Assembly (NCBI RefSeq): GCF_016584085.1
Contig: NZ_NRSJ01000013.1
Coordinates: 36,725 to 100,724 of the forward strand
DNA length: 64,000 nucleotides
Direction: 5' to 3'
DNA from: Halochromatium glycolicum
GTDB taxonomy: Bacteria; Pseudomonadota; Gammaproteobacteria; Chromatiales; Chromatiaceae
The notes under the pieces were generated by a model that worked only from the letters and a program-made list of their open reading frames with translations, had not been told where the DNA came from and searched no databases. A program made the translations under genes and the position numbers. Below are positions 15,668 through 25,056 of the stretch, in pieces (the stretch's first letter is position 1; each line of letters opens with the position of its first letter).

Positions 15668-15825
15668 TGTCCTCCCAATCGTCCAATCGGCTGCTCACCC
15701 TGCCCGATGGGTCGATGAAGCGTATCCACTGGCGAGAGACGTTGCGTCGAATGCCCGGTACCTGATTGGAGGGGCACTGCTGCGCGCGTTTCCCACGCTC
15801 CTCGGCCCTGATACGCCGGTGCTCC

Positions 15826-17922
15826 GTGTTTGACCCGGGCACCACCTATATCAACCGCCTCTCGATCCGATCTAGAAGAGGGCGAGACGCGGCTCGACGA
15901 TTTCAACTCGAGCAGCAACTCAGGAGTCTCGATCTCAGGCCCTCGGGTTTGCCCCCCTCGGCCTTGCTGCTCGTGCGTCGGATCGCCGATCCCTTGCCCA
16001 GATGGTTGTCGGCGCACCAGACCTCGCGACTATCGCCCCGTTGGGAGCACGCGGTCTGTGAGCGTCTGGATCAGGACTACCGCAACGCCGCCCGGCCGGT
16101 GCGGGGTCGAGTCCCGACGGGCACCGCTTCGGTTCTGCTCGCGGATGAGAGCGAGCTCATCGCCTGTCTCGCCTTGGCGTTGGCGCGCGGCGAGCTCGCG
16201 GCGCATTGGTGCTGGCCGCTCGCGCTGAACCGCTATGCCGCCGGCGGCCGGGCCCGGCTCGAGGGATTGCTCGTCGCCAATGCGAGGCTGGTGCCGGCAG
16301 TGATCGCGCAGCTCGTACTCTGGGAGCAGTGCAGTCCGGTGCTGTCTTGCTTGCAGGACGACATGCTCGATGATCTCGTGCGGGCGCTGTCGAGGGAGCA
16401 TGCGCTGGATATCGATGTGGCGCCTGAGCAGGCTGCCGAGGTTCCGGAGGACGCTGGCGCGGCGGCGTCGCCCGCTCGGCTGAGCCGCGCCGATCCATCG
16501 CCATCACCCTGGCGGAAGTGGCTTGACCCCGTTCAGAACGACCAATTGGGTCTAGACCAATTGGGTCTAAAGGCCGAGCTCTTCGTCGGTCTGGCCTTGA
16601 TGCTTCATCATCAGCCGGCTCAGGCGCGCTCACCGCTGTTCCGTGCCCAGCTGCGCAGCTGGTTTCGAGACCGTGCGGCCTCGGCTGCGCCCCACGCTGA
16701 GGACGAGGCCGCGGCGCTGGAGGAGGTGTCTGGACCAAGCCGGAGCAGCCGCTCTGTGGCTGGACAGCTGCCGGAGGGTGCGCCGCGCAAGGCTCTCGCT
16801 GGGTCGGGCTCGCCGGCATCGGAGCAGGTGTCCGCCGACACCTCAGCCGCCCCCACGGTTTCCGTTGGCCGCTGGACGCGAACGCCCGCCGGGCCGGATC
16901 GGGCCGAGGCGAAACTGGAGCCCGCTAGGGCGTCACGTTCCACGGCAAGGCATAGGTTGACACGGGATCAGTCAACAGCGTTAGAGCTTCCGGCGTCGCT
17001 CGCAACGGCTACTGAACAATCGAACGGGCCTCTATCGGATGGGGTGGCAGCACAGGTCTCGAACGCCGTAGACAGCGAGTCCCCGGTCGATTCCAGCTCA
17101 GACAGCATGCTCGAGAGCCCAGATGACTGGGCAGGCGACTGGCCAGATGATCGAGCGGTCTCGGGCGTCGCCACGCGTCTCGGCGGCGCGCTCTACCTGA
17201 TCAATCTCATGCGTCATCTCGGGCTGCCGGAATGCTTCGAGCCGAGCTGGGGACTAGGGCGCGATCTGGGTCCCTGGGGGCTTCTGGAGCTGATCACGCG
17301 TGCTCTGCTGGGCGAGGACCACGACGCTCATGCGAGCGATCCGCTCTGGCGTGTCCTGGCCGAGCTCGACAGCCGTGCGCCAGGGGATTGGCCTGGCGAG
17401 GCGGTCGCCGCCAACGATGTCTATCGCATTCCTGACCACTGGATCGACGAGCCGCCCGAGCACCTCTACTGGGGTACGGCCGACCGGTGTCTGCGCCTAT
17501 GGGCCGATCGCGGCTTCCTGATCGCCGACATCCCGCGCGGCGCTCAGCCCGCCATTGAGCAGGCCATCACGGAGGCACGGCGCTATCCCGAGTTGCCCGT
17601 GCCGACGTCGGCGCCCTTCGATAGCGCGCCTGCGGCCAGGCTCCATCAGGCCTTGCATGAGGTCCTCGGTCCCGCTATGGCCTTCTGGCTGCGGTCCGTC
17701 ATCCCCTATATCCGCTGGCGGCTGGATCAGGCGGCACCGGCGGCCTTGGACCCGCTCGGCGACCTGCTGCTGGTGTCGGGGCGCCTCTACGTGACCCGGG
17801 CCCACGTCGATCTGGTGACCAGTCTGGAATGCATCTCGCTACCGGCGCGCCTGGCCGGTTTGGATCGCGATCCGGGCTGGGCCGGCGACTGGGGGCGCGT
17901 GGTGTCCTTCCACTTTCAGTAG
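15826..17922 (+). CDS. conserved eCIS protein of unknown function (698 residues)
   Basis: The coding signal begins at TYINRLSIRSRRGRDAARRF with LRPSGLPPSALLLVRRIADP following; I recognise this as the N-terminus of a large protein conserved in many eCIS clusters, placed just before the ATPase. I chose the in-frame GTG at 15826; a TTG at 15766 would add 20 unconvincing residues, and neither has a clear ribosome site. A low-complexity, Ser/Pro/Asp-rich stretch fills about residues 300-445, including a duplicated 15-bp unit at 16541-16571 (DQLGL twice). The C-terminal part (VATRLGGALYLINLMRHLGL, PWGLLELITRALLGED, and SGRLYVTRAHVDLVTSLECI) is the more conserved half. No enzymatic motif seen. Its weak start after the RNA element suggests unusual expression. 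Confidence 0.75.
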   Translation: MFDPGTTYINRLSIRSRRGRDAARRFQLEQQLRSLDLRPSGLPPSALLLVRRIADPLPRWLSAHQTSRLSPRWEHAVCERLDQDYRNAARPVRGRVPTGTASVLLADESELIACLALALARGELAAHWCWPLALNRYAAGGRARLEGLLVANARLVPAVIAQLVLWEQCSPVLSCLQDDMLDDLVRALSREHALDIDVAPEQAAEVPEDAGAAASPARLSRADPSPSPWRKWLDPVQNDQLGLDQLGLKAELFVGLALMLHHQPAQARSPLFRAQLRSWFRDRAASAAPHAEDEAAALEEVSGPSRSSRSVAGQLPEGAPRKALAGSGSPASEQVSADTSAAPTVSVGRWTRTPAGPDRAEAKLEPARASRSTARHRLTRDQSTALELPASLATATEQSNGPLSDGVAAQVSNAVDSESPVDSSSDSMLESPDDWAGDWPDDRAVSGVATRLGGALYLINLMRHLGLPECFEPSWGLGRDLGPWGLLELITRALLGEDHDAHASDPLWRVLAELDSRAPGDWPGEAVAANDVYRIPDHWIDEPPEHLYWGTADRCLRLWADRGFLIADIPRGAQPAIEQAITEARRYPELPVPTSAPFDSAPAARLHQALHEVLGPAMAFWLRSVIPYIRWRLDQAAPAALDPLGDLLLVSGRLYVTRAHVDLVTSLECISLPARLAGLDRDPGWAGDWGRVVSFHFQ

Positions 17923-17938
17923 GCGGCTGGTCACGACC

Positions 17939-20074
17939 ATGATTCAAGCCCAGACATCGTCCCTCGACCTGATCCTCTGTGATCCGGCGAGCCATTTCGC
18001 GGTCCATCTCTATGTCGCCATCGACCAGCTGCTCGCGCATATCGATCGAATGAGTGCCTACGGCGGCGAGCCGCTCGATCGGTTCTACCAACGCTATCCC
18101 TTTCTCGCGGCCTACGGAGCGGAGCTGTGCCGCTACATGCCCGAGAATCTGGACTGGGTTCACAGAGCCGAGTTGTGGCGGAGCCAGATACTGGCCTGGG
18201 AGGAAGGGACGGGCACGCATCTGCCGCTTCGCGCACTGGGTAGCCACCTCGGCCTGACATTCGAGGCGCGTCTCGCCTTCGTCCTCACGGGGCTGGTAGA
18301 GGAAGACTCGCGCTTCGGCACGTTCCTCTCCGAGCTGCAAGCCCCGCTCAATACGCGCCGTCCGACCCTTGAGTTTCTCGGGCAGGTGCTGGGCGGCGGT
18401 GCCGGACGCATCGGCGTTCCTGACCCCTGGGGTCTCTGTGGCCCCTTGCTCGAATCGGGGCTCGTCGAGACCGCCAATCCCGAGGCACCGCGGTCCGAAT
18501 GGACGCTGCGCGTGCCGGCCCTGCTTTGGGATGCCGCCCGAGGACGCGGCGACCCACCCTCAGAGACCGGGCTGCGTCTCATCCCCACCGGCCGGCTCCC
18601 ATCCATCGACGATCTCTTGTTTCCGGCTGATCTGCTGGGACGTCTGGCTCGGCTCCCAGCCCTGGTGGCCTCGGGCATGGTCCGTCTGATCTTGCTGCGC
18701 AGCGATCCGGGGACCGAGGCGTTGGACGTGATGGGGGCGATCGCGCGCGGTCTTGGGCGTGGCGTGCTCAGTCTGCCGAGCGGTAGCAATGATCGCGAGC
18801 GCACTTGGCCGGCCCTGGCCCCCTGGTGTGCGATGACGGGCGCCATGCCGGTGATCGCCTACGATTTGAGCCCAGGCGAAACGGCTAAGCTGCCTGCGCT
18901 CGGTGGCTATGGCGGGCCTGTCGGCGTGCTCCAGGGACGCGAGGGCGGCCTGTCGGATCGGGCGCTGGATCAGGTGATCACGCTCGAGCTAGACCCGCCC
19001 GACCTGGAGCTGCGCCGCCGTCACTGGCGCCGCGCCCTGAACGGGCATACCTGTGAGGACCTCGACCGCGTGGCCGAGACCTTTCGGCTGTCGGGCGCCT
19101 ATATCCGTCAAGTGGCCCAGATCGCGCTCGCTCAGGCCGGGCTGAACGGCAGCGACCGGGTCGGTCTGGCAGAGGTGCGCGAGGCCGCTCGCGCCCTGAA
19201 CCGGCAGCATCTGGATACGTTGGCAGCCCGACTTGAGGCGAAGGGACGCTGGGAGGATCTCGTGGTCAGCGAGGCGACCCGGGTCAAGCTCATAGAGCTC
19301 GGCCGCCGCTGCGCCTGCCGCGAGCGCATTCAAGGGCATCTCGGTCCGGCATTCGAGGGCAGCGCTCAGCGCGGGGTGCGCGCCCTGCTCACCGGCGTCA
19401 GCGGCACGGGTAAGACGCTTGCGGCACGCATCCTGGCCGCCGAGCTTGGCATGGACATCTTTCGGGTCGACCTGGCCGCGGTGGTCAACAAGTACATCGG
19501 CGAGACCGAGAAGAACCTGCACCAGGTGCTCACCCAAGCCGAGGCGCTGGACGTCATCCTGCTGCTCGACGAAGGCGATGCTCTACTCGGCAGCCGCACC
19601 GAGGTGAAGTCCGCCAACGACCGCTACGCCAACCTGGAGACCAACTTCCTGCTGCAGCGTCTAGAGCAGTATCAAGGCATCGTCCTGGTAACCACCAATC
19701 TGGGCGAGAACATCGACCAGGCGTTCAAGCGGCGCATGGATGTGGTAGTGCCCTTCTTCGCGCCACAGGTCCAGGAGCGGCGAGGTATCCTCAGCCTCCA
19801 TCTGCCGACGTTGCAGGGTCTGAGCCCGGAGTATCTGGACGAGGTCGCGCTACGCTGTCAGCTCACGGGCGGGCAGTTGCGCAATGCCGTGACCCATGCC
19901 GCGCTGCTGGCGCTGGAGGAGTCCGCCCCAATCGAGGATCGGCATCTGGAGACCGCCTTGCGCGCCGAGTACCGCAAGGCCGGTGGCGTCTATCCGATCC
20001 GCCGCCAGCCAGAGGGCTTCGTTGAGCGACCCGGGCGCCTGCAGTCCTTCGTGGCGGCGCTCAGGGACGATTGA
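17939..20074 (+). CDS. eCIS AAA+ ATPase (Afp15-like)
   Basis: 711 residues. The N-terminal ~430 residues are helical and specific to eCIS ATPases. The C-terminal half is a classical AAA+ domain: Walker A GVSGTGKT at 486-493, Walker B ILLLDEGDALL with D544/E545, the pore-loop-like NKYIGETEKNL, sensor 1 VLVTTNLGENID and arginine-finger region AFKRRMDVVVPF. The family is required for assembly or termination of the sheath or for loading in Afp/PVC and is one of the most reliable eCIS markers. The gene starts 16 bases after the previous stop and its end overlaps a TTG codon of the next frame, but the likely next start is the ATG 17 bases downstream. Confidence 0.93.
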   Translation: MIQAQTSSLDLILCDPASHFAVHLYVAIDQLLAHIDRMSAYGGEPLDRFYQRYPFLAAYGAELCRYMPENLDWVHRAELWRSQILAWEEGTGTHLPLRALGSHLGLTFEARLAFVLTGLVEEDSRFGTFLSELQAPLNTRRPTLEFLGQVLGGGAGRIGVPDPWGLCGPLLESGLVETANPEAPRSEWTLRVPALLWDAARGRGDPPSETGLRLIPTGRLPSIDDLLFPADLLGRLARLPALVASGMVRLILLRSDPGTEALDVMGAIARGLGRGVLSLPSGSNDRERTWPALAPWCAMTGAMPVIAYDLSPGETAKLPALGGYGGPVGVLQGREGGLSDRALDQVITLELDPPDLELRRRHWRRALNGHTCEDLDRVAETFRLSGAYIRQVAQIALAQAGLNGSDRVGLAEVREAARALNRQHLDTLAARLEAKGRWEDLVVSEATRVKLIELGRRCACRERIQGHLGPAFEGSAQRGVRALLTGVSGTGKTLAARILAAELGMDIFRVDLAAVVNKYIGETEKNLHQVLTQAEALDVILLLDEGDALLGSRTEVKSANDRYANLETNFLLQRLEQYQGIVLVTTNLGENIDQAFKRRMDVVVPFFAPQVQERRGILSLHLPTLQGLSPEYLDEVALRCQLTGGQLRNAVTHAALLALEESAPIEDRHLETALRAEYRKAGGVYPIRRQPEGFVERPGRLQSFVAALRDD

Positions 20075-20091
20075 CGCGAAATGGCCCAGCC

Positions 20092-23000
20092 ATGAGCGTC
20101 ACGGCACTCAGGCCCAAGGGCAGCCGCCCGCGTGGTGGCGAGACGGCACGGGGCGCGACTCCAGCGGCATCCAACAGCAGCGGCCAGCCCAGTGCGGCCG
20201 CACCGCGAGCGCTGAGCGCCTTCTACGCGGCGCCGCCCGCCTTCACGCTGGGCGGTGCGCTCCAGGCCAAAGTCGAGGTGGGCGAGGCCGGCGATCCCTA
20301 CGAGCGCGAGGCCGATGCGGTCGCCGACCGCGTAGTGCAGGGCGCGGCGGTGCCGGAGATCTCGACCCTGCCGGCCCAAGGACTGGCCGGCGCGCCGCAG
20401 ACTAAGGGAGGGGGAGACGACCTGTCGGCCGAGCCAACCCCGTTGCAGCGCCAGATCGAATCCGGCTCCGCCGACGGCGAGACGATCCAGACCCAAGCAT
20501 CGACGCCGACGGAGTCCGAGCAGGAGACTATCCAGGCCAAGTGCGAGCAATGCGCGGCGGCCGAGTCACCGCACGAGATGGAGGTCCAGCCCAAGGCGGG
20601 CGGGAACAACGACAGCCTCCAGACCAAGCCCATCCAGGGTCAGGGCGTGACGCCGGCGGAAGACCTGCCGGTGCAGAAGGTGGCGGAGCAGGAGGCGTCC
20701 CTGGATGTGCAGACCGAATCGAATGACTTAGAGGTCGCACAGACCAGCTCGGCGGATGATAAGGCAGTGCAGGCGTCACCCGGAGAGCAGGACCGGATAC
20801 AGGCCGAGCTCGCCGACAAGCAGCCGCTGCAGACCGCATCCATGGACGAGGACAGCGTACAAGCCAAGTCCAGCGATGAAGGCCCTTTGCAAACGAGGGC
20901 CGAGGACGAGGACGCGCTGCAGGCGAGCGCGGCATCGGCATCGGCATCGGCAGCGGCCGGCGGCCCCGTGCCAGCCGCCGCCAGCCCTGCTTCAGCTGCC
21001 CCCAGCGCCCCGGCCGTCGCCGAGAGCGCGATCCGGGCCAGCGGTCCGGGTTCGAACCTGCACGGCGTTACGCGCCAGCGGCTGGAATCTGGCATCGGGC
21101 AGGACTTCAGTGAAGTGCGCGTGCATGAAGACCCCCATGCCCGCCGCGCCAACGATGCGCTGAACTCACGTGCCTTCACTCATGGCAACCATATCTGGCT
21201 GGGCCGCGGCGAGTCGCAGAATGACATCCGCTTGATGGCGCACGAGAGCACCCATGTGCTGCAGCAGCAGGCGGTGATTCGGCGCAAGCCGGCCGGGCGC
21301 GGCGTCGCGACCGAGAGCAACGGACAAACGCCGGCGGGCCAGGCCGGTCCGGGAACCGGCACTGAGCCGAGCACTGGGGTAGCCGGAGGGTCTGCAGCAT
21401 CCGCGAGTCCGGCTCCGCCTGGAGCGGCCGCTGGGGCCTCTGCTGGGACCGGACCCGCACCCGGCGCGCCCGCCTCGGTGCAGTCCGCCGCCGGCGAGAG
21501 ACCCGCCGCAGAGGCCGGTGGAGGCGCTGGTGGGGCGGCCCAGACCCCGGCGGGTGCTCCAGCCGGCGCCCAGTCTGAAGCCGGCGCTCAGGCCGGTGCT
21601 CAGGCCGGCGCTCAGACCGGTGCGCCCGCGCCGGGCGGTCCGGCTCCGACGCCGGAGGGCGGGGGCGAGGAGCTGCTCATGCCCGAGCCGCCCTCGGGCC
21701 TGTCGGCGAGCGAGCGCGAGCGCATCCAGGGCGTCGAGGACCAGGCGAGCGCCGCGACCGAGGCCACCGAGTCCATGCCCTCGCCGGACGAGACGGTGGA
21801 CGAGGCCCGGGGCGCGGTCGAGGAGCCGGAGGCCGAGACCGCCGCGCGCGCGGCCGGCGAGCTGACCGCGACACTGGGCGAGCGCGCCGCCCCCAGCCCC
21901 GAGATCGAGGATCTCTGCGAGCGCATCCGCGAGGTCATCCGCAGCAAGCGCCCGCCGGACGAGGAATCGCTGGTCAAGTTCGATCCGCGCGCCGCTGCCG
22001 AATCCGCCGGCGGTCAGCTGACCTCCTCGGTGGAGGGCGACGCCGAGCGGGTCCAGGGCGACTACGAGGAGTTGGATCAGGAGCCGACGGGCACGCCGCA
22101 GCAGCAGGCGGCACCGCTGGAGACACCGCCGGAGCAGGTCGAGACCCCGCCGGTGAATGCGACCCAGGCGGTCCCGGACGCGGTCCCGGCCGAGGACGTC
22201 TCGCTCGACGCCGACGTCGCGGCGCAGGGTCAGCGGATGGACGACGCCGGGATGACCACCGAGCCGGCCGAGCTCATCGAGGACCCTGCCAACCCGGTGG
22301 TGCAGGCGCGCGAGGCCCAGGGCGATCTCGGCGCGGTCGCCGAGCGCGCCCCCGCCGAGGTGCTGGCCGAGCAGAGCGCGGTACGCGATCAGGCGCGCGG
22401 CGAGATGCAGGGCCTGCAGCAGCGCGCGCTCGAGGCATTGCGCACCAGCCGCGCCGGCACGGCAGGCGAGGTCGGCACGGGCATGGTCGACCTGGGCACG
22501 ACCGAGGAGGAGATGCGCACCAACGCTGGGATCGAGGCGCGCCGCATCTTCACCGAGGCCAAGAGCCAGGTCGACGGACTCCTGAATCCGCTGCCCCGGA
22601 CCGCGATGCGTCGCTGGGAGACCGGCATCCAGGTCCTCTCGACCCGTGTTGAGCAGCAGTCCACCGAGTTCAACCGCTGGAAGGAGGAGCGCTATTCGGG
22701 CGCCGGCGGCACCGCGCTCCAGGTGGTCGAGTATTTCACCGGGCTGCCCGATTGGGCGATCGAATGGCTCAACGGCATCGAGCGCAGCTTCGGCGACGAC
22801 GTCTGCGACCTGATTCGCGAGATCTCCACCGAGGTCAACTCGGTCATCGCGACCTGCGAAGAGATCATCGACACCGCGAATCGCCAGATCGAGGCCGTCT
22901 TCGCCAGGCTTCCAGCGAGCCTGCAGGAATGGGCGGCGGGTCAGCAGGCGGGCTTCAGCGCCCAGTTGGAGGGGCTGCGCGAGCGCGCCAACAGCACCCG

Positions 23001-25023
23001 TGAGAATTTCAACCGAGACCTTACCCAACAGGCGGCGCAGTCGGTCCAGCAGGTGCGCGAGAGCATCCATGCGATGCGCCAGGAGGCCCAGGGTCTCATC
23101 GGGCAGATCGGCGCGGCCATCGAGCAATTCGCCGAAGATCCGGCGCGCTTCATCATCAACGGTCTGCTCAAGCTGGTCGGCATCTCGCCTGGCGCCTTCT
23201 GGGCGCTGGTTGATCGCATCGGCGAGGTGATCGAGGACATCGCCGATGATCCGCTCAGTTTCGCCAACAACCTAGCCGCCGCGCTCGGGCAGGGCTTCCA
23301 ACGCTTCTTCGACAACTTCAGCAATCATGTCGTCGGCGGCTTCTTCGACTGGCTCTTCTCCGGGCTCGGGGCCGTGGGTGTGCAGATCCCGAGCGATTTG
23401 TCGCTCAGCAGCCTCATCACCTTCTTCCTGCAGCTGATGGGCATCACCTGGGCGCGGATCCGCGGGATCCTGGCCCGGCACATCGGCGAGGAGAACGTCG
23501 CCCTGCTCGAGAAGGCCTACGAGCTCATCGCGACCCTGGTGGAGCAGGGCGTAGACGGCATCTTCGCGATGATCGAGCAGCAGCTCGATCCGCGCGCCAT
23601 CCTGGACGCCGTGCTGAGCGCGGCGGTGGATTTTCTGATCGACGCGCTGATCTCGGCCGTCACCCCGCGCATCATCGCGATGTTCAATCCCGCCGGTGCC
23701 ATCGCCCAGGCGGTGGAGGTCATCTACCGCATCCTCGCCTGGGTGTTCCAGAACGCCGCGCGCATCTTCAGTCTGGTCGAGACGGTGGTGAACGGCGCCG
23801 CCCAGCTCATCGCCGGCAACACCAGCGGTATGGCAGCGGCGGTGGAAAGCGCACTCGCCGGATTAATCTCGCCGGTGATCGACTTCCTGGCCGGCTTCCT
23901 CGGTCTCGGCGACCTGCCCGATCGCATCGCCGACACCATCCGCGGTTTCCAGGAGATGGTGCTCTCGGCGATCGATCGGGTGGTCGCCTGGCTCGCCGAG
24001 CGGGCGCGGGCGCTGTTGCGGGCGTTGGGGGTTGGTGGCGATGAAGAGGAAGAGAAGGAGCCAGAGGAGCTGGATCCATCGGATCACGTGGCGGTCGCGA
24101 ACCGGATCAAGCGCGATCTGCAGAGCGCGGAGGGCACCGATGGCGACTACGACGCGGTGCGTAGCGCGAAGGAGCAGCAGGCAGCAGCGCTCGAGATCCG
24201 ATATTCGCAGGTGCTGGAGGAGGGCATCGGTGTCAGCATTCACTTCAATCCGAAGGGGAGCGACGAGCAGGACGAGGATATCGACTTCGAGGTGATCATC
24301 GCCCCAAACACGACGACAGTGGACGGCAGTGTCGGTTTGGGCGGTGCCGGGCCCGTGGAGGAGGTCTCTGCCGGGTCCTGGATCAAGAACTTGGGCACCA
24401 ATTCCTACGAGCGGGTGGCCAGCTCTCGGTCCGTCGTGCGCAGAGGCGCCGGGGGCGATGTGCGGCCGGTGAGCTTCACGACCGATATTCCGGATGGAGG
24501 CGGCTCGGGCTCGCACCCGTACAGTCAAGAGGGCACGGGTTGGGAGCGTACGAGTTTTTCGCACGGCTCAAGCTATGTCATGCCGAATGGCAGCGGTGCG
24601 AGCTTTTCACTCAAGCCTCAGTATCAAGGAGGCTCGACGATACGCTCGCTCTTCTATTCCGATTCGAGCTCCAGCCGAAACACTGTGAAGAATGCCAAGC
24701 TGCCGGGATTGATTGATCCGTCCGATCAGACCAAGTTCCTCAGCGAGGCACCGGCCCAGCAGGAGGCGAGGTTCGGGTTCCCTGTGCAGAACGGGAAGGC
24801 CGTCGTTCCGGTCTCCGAGGCGTCGCCGGACCACGATCCTCCCATCGCAGATCACTGGACTAATCACCAGGGGAACATGTCGGCCCAGAGTACACGCGAG
24901 AGCTGGAACACGGCCTCTAGCAGCTACAAGATCATCTCCTGGCCGCTGAACCGGAGCCTTGGAAGCAGGGGAGAGACCTATACCGACGAGGTAGGGATCA
25001 ATTTCCGCGGACCTGGTGAATGA
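20092..25023 (+). CDS. DUF4157 (HExxH) eCIS effector/toxin candidate with HNH-like C-terminus
   Basis: 1643 residues from the ATG at 20092 (an in-frame TTG at 20071 adds 7). Layout: N-terminal leader; residues ~113-280 with about ten degenerate acidic units, each ending in a Gln-based step such as LQT, VQA or IQA; DUF4157 at ~322-397 with GIGQDFSEVRVHEDPHARRA and zinc-motif HESTH (384-388); Ala/Gly/Pro-rich linker to ~520; a long helical middle; hydrophobic helices at ~1020-1315 (VDFLIDALISAVTPRIIAMF); and a distinct C-terminal domain. The last ~70 residues hold DHDPPIADHW (from D1580), WNTASSSYKI and a terminal VGINFRGPG, similar to HNH-type toxin tails of DUF4157 proteins. In eCIS, DUF4157 proteins are cargo or cargo-processing proteins. 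Toxic nuclease action is inference; the protease motif could process the protein itself. Confidence 0.85.
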   Translation: MSVTALRPKGSRPRGGETARGATPAASNSSGQPSAAAPRALSAFYAAPPAFTLGGALQAKVEVGEAGDPYEREADAVADRVVQGAAVPEISTLPAQGLAGAPQTKGGGDDLSAEPTPLQRQIESGSADGETIQTQASTPTESEQETIQAKCEQCAAAESPHEMEVQPKAGGNNDSLQTKPIQGQGVTPAEDLPVQKVAEQEASLDVQTESNDLEVAQTSSADDKAVQASPGEQDRIQAELADKQPLQTASMDEDSVQAKSSDEGPLQTRAEDEDALQASAASASASAAAGGPVPAAASPASAAPSAPAVAESAIRASGPGSNLHGVTRQRLESGIGQDFSEVRVHEDPHARRANDALNSRAFTHGNHIWLGRGESQNDIRLMAHESTHVLQQQAVIRRKPAGRGVATESNGQTPAGQAGPGTGTEPSTGVAGGSAASASPAPPGAAAGASAGTGPAPGAPASVQSAAGERPAAEAGGGAGGAAQTPAGAPAGAQSEAGAQAGAQAGAQTGAPAPGGPAPTPEGGGEELLMPEPPSGLSASERERIQGVEDQASAATEATESMPSPDETVDEARGAVEEPEAETAARAAGELTATLGERAAPSPEIEDLCERIREVIRSKRPPDEESLVKFDPRAAAESAGGQLTSSVEGDAERVQGDYEELDQEPTGTPQQQAAPLETPPEQVETPPVNATQAVPDAVPAEDVSLDADVAAQGQRMDDAGMTTEPAELIEDPANPVVQAREAQGDLGAVAERAPAEVLAEQSAVRDQARGEMQGLQQRALEALRTSRAGTAGEVGTGMVDLGTTEEEMRTNAGIEARRIFTEAKSQVDGLLNPLPRTAMRRWETGIQVLSTRVEQQSTEFNRWKEERYSGAGGTALQVVEYFTGLPDWAIEWLNGIERSFGDDVCDLIREISTEVNSVIATCEEIIDTANRQIEAVFARLPASLQEWAAGQQAGFSAQLEGLRERANSTRENFNRDLTQQAAQSVQQVRESIHAMRQEAQGLIGQIGAAIEQFAEDPARFIINGLLKLVGISPGAFWALVDRIGEVIEDIADDPLSFANNLAAALGQGFQRFFDNFSNHVVGGFFDWLFSGLGAVGVQIPSDLSLSSLITFFLQLMGITWARIRGILARHIGEENVALLEKAYELIATLVEQGVDGIFAMIEQQLDPRAILDAVLSAAVDFLIDALISAVTPRIIAMFNPAGAIAQAVEVIYRILAWVFQNAARIFSLVETVVNGAAQLIAGNTSGMAAAVESALAGLISPVIDFLAGFLGLGDLPDRIADTIRGFQEMVLSAIDRVVAWLAERARALLRALGVGGDEEEEKEPEELDPSDHVAVANRIKRDLQSAEGTDGDYDAVRSAKEQQAAALEIRYSQVLEEGIGVSIHFNPKGSDEQDEDIDFEVIIAPNTTTVDGSVGLGGAGPVEEVSAGSWIKNLGTNSYERVASSRSVVRRGAGGDVRPVSFTTDIPDGGGSGSHPYSQEGTGWERTSFSHGSSYVMPNGSGASFSLKPQYQGGSTIRSLFYSDSSSSRNTVKNAKLPGLIDPSDQTKFLSEAPAQQEARFGFPVQNGKAVVPVSEASPDHDPPIADHWTNHQGNMSAQSTRESWNTASSSYKIISWPLNRSLGSRGETYTDEVGINFRGPGE

Positions 25024-25056
25024 TGCGCAAACCCTCCATCCAAAACGGCGGAAGAA

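Noticed and set aside
15345..15833. Open frame of 162 codons across the eCIS gap
   Set aside because: Covers promoter, RNA and hairpin elements, has no recognisable domain and unusual composition; more likely non-coding.
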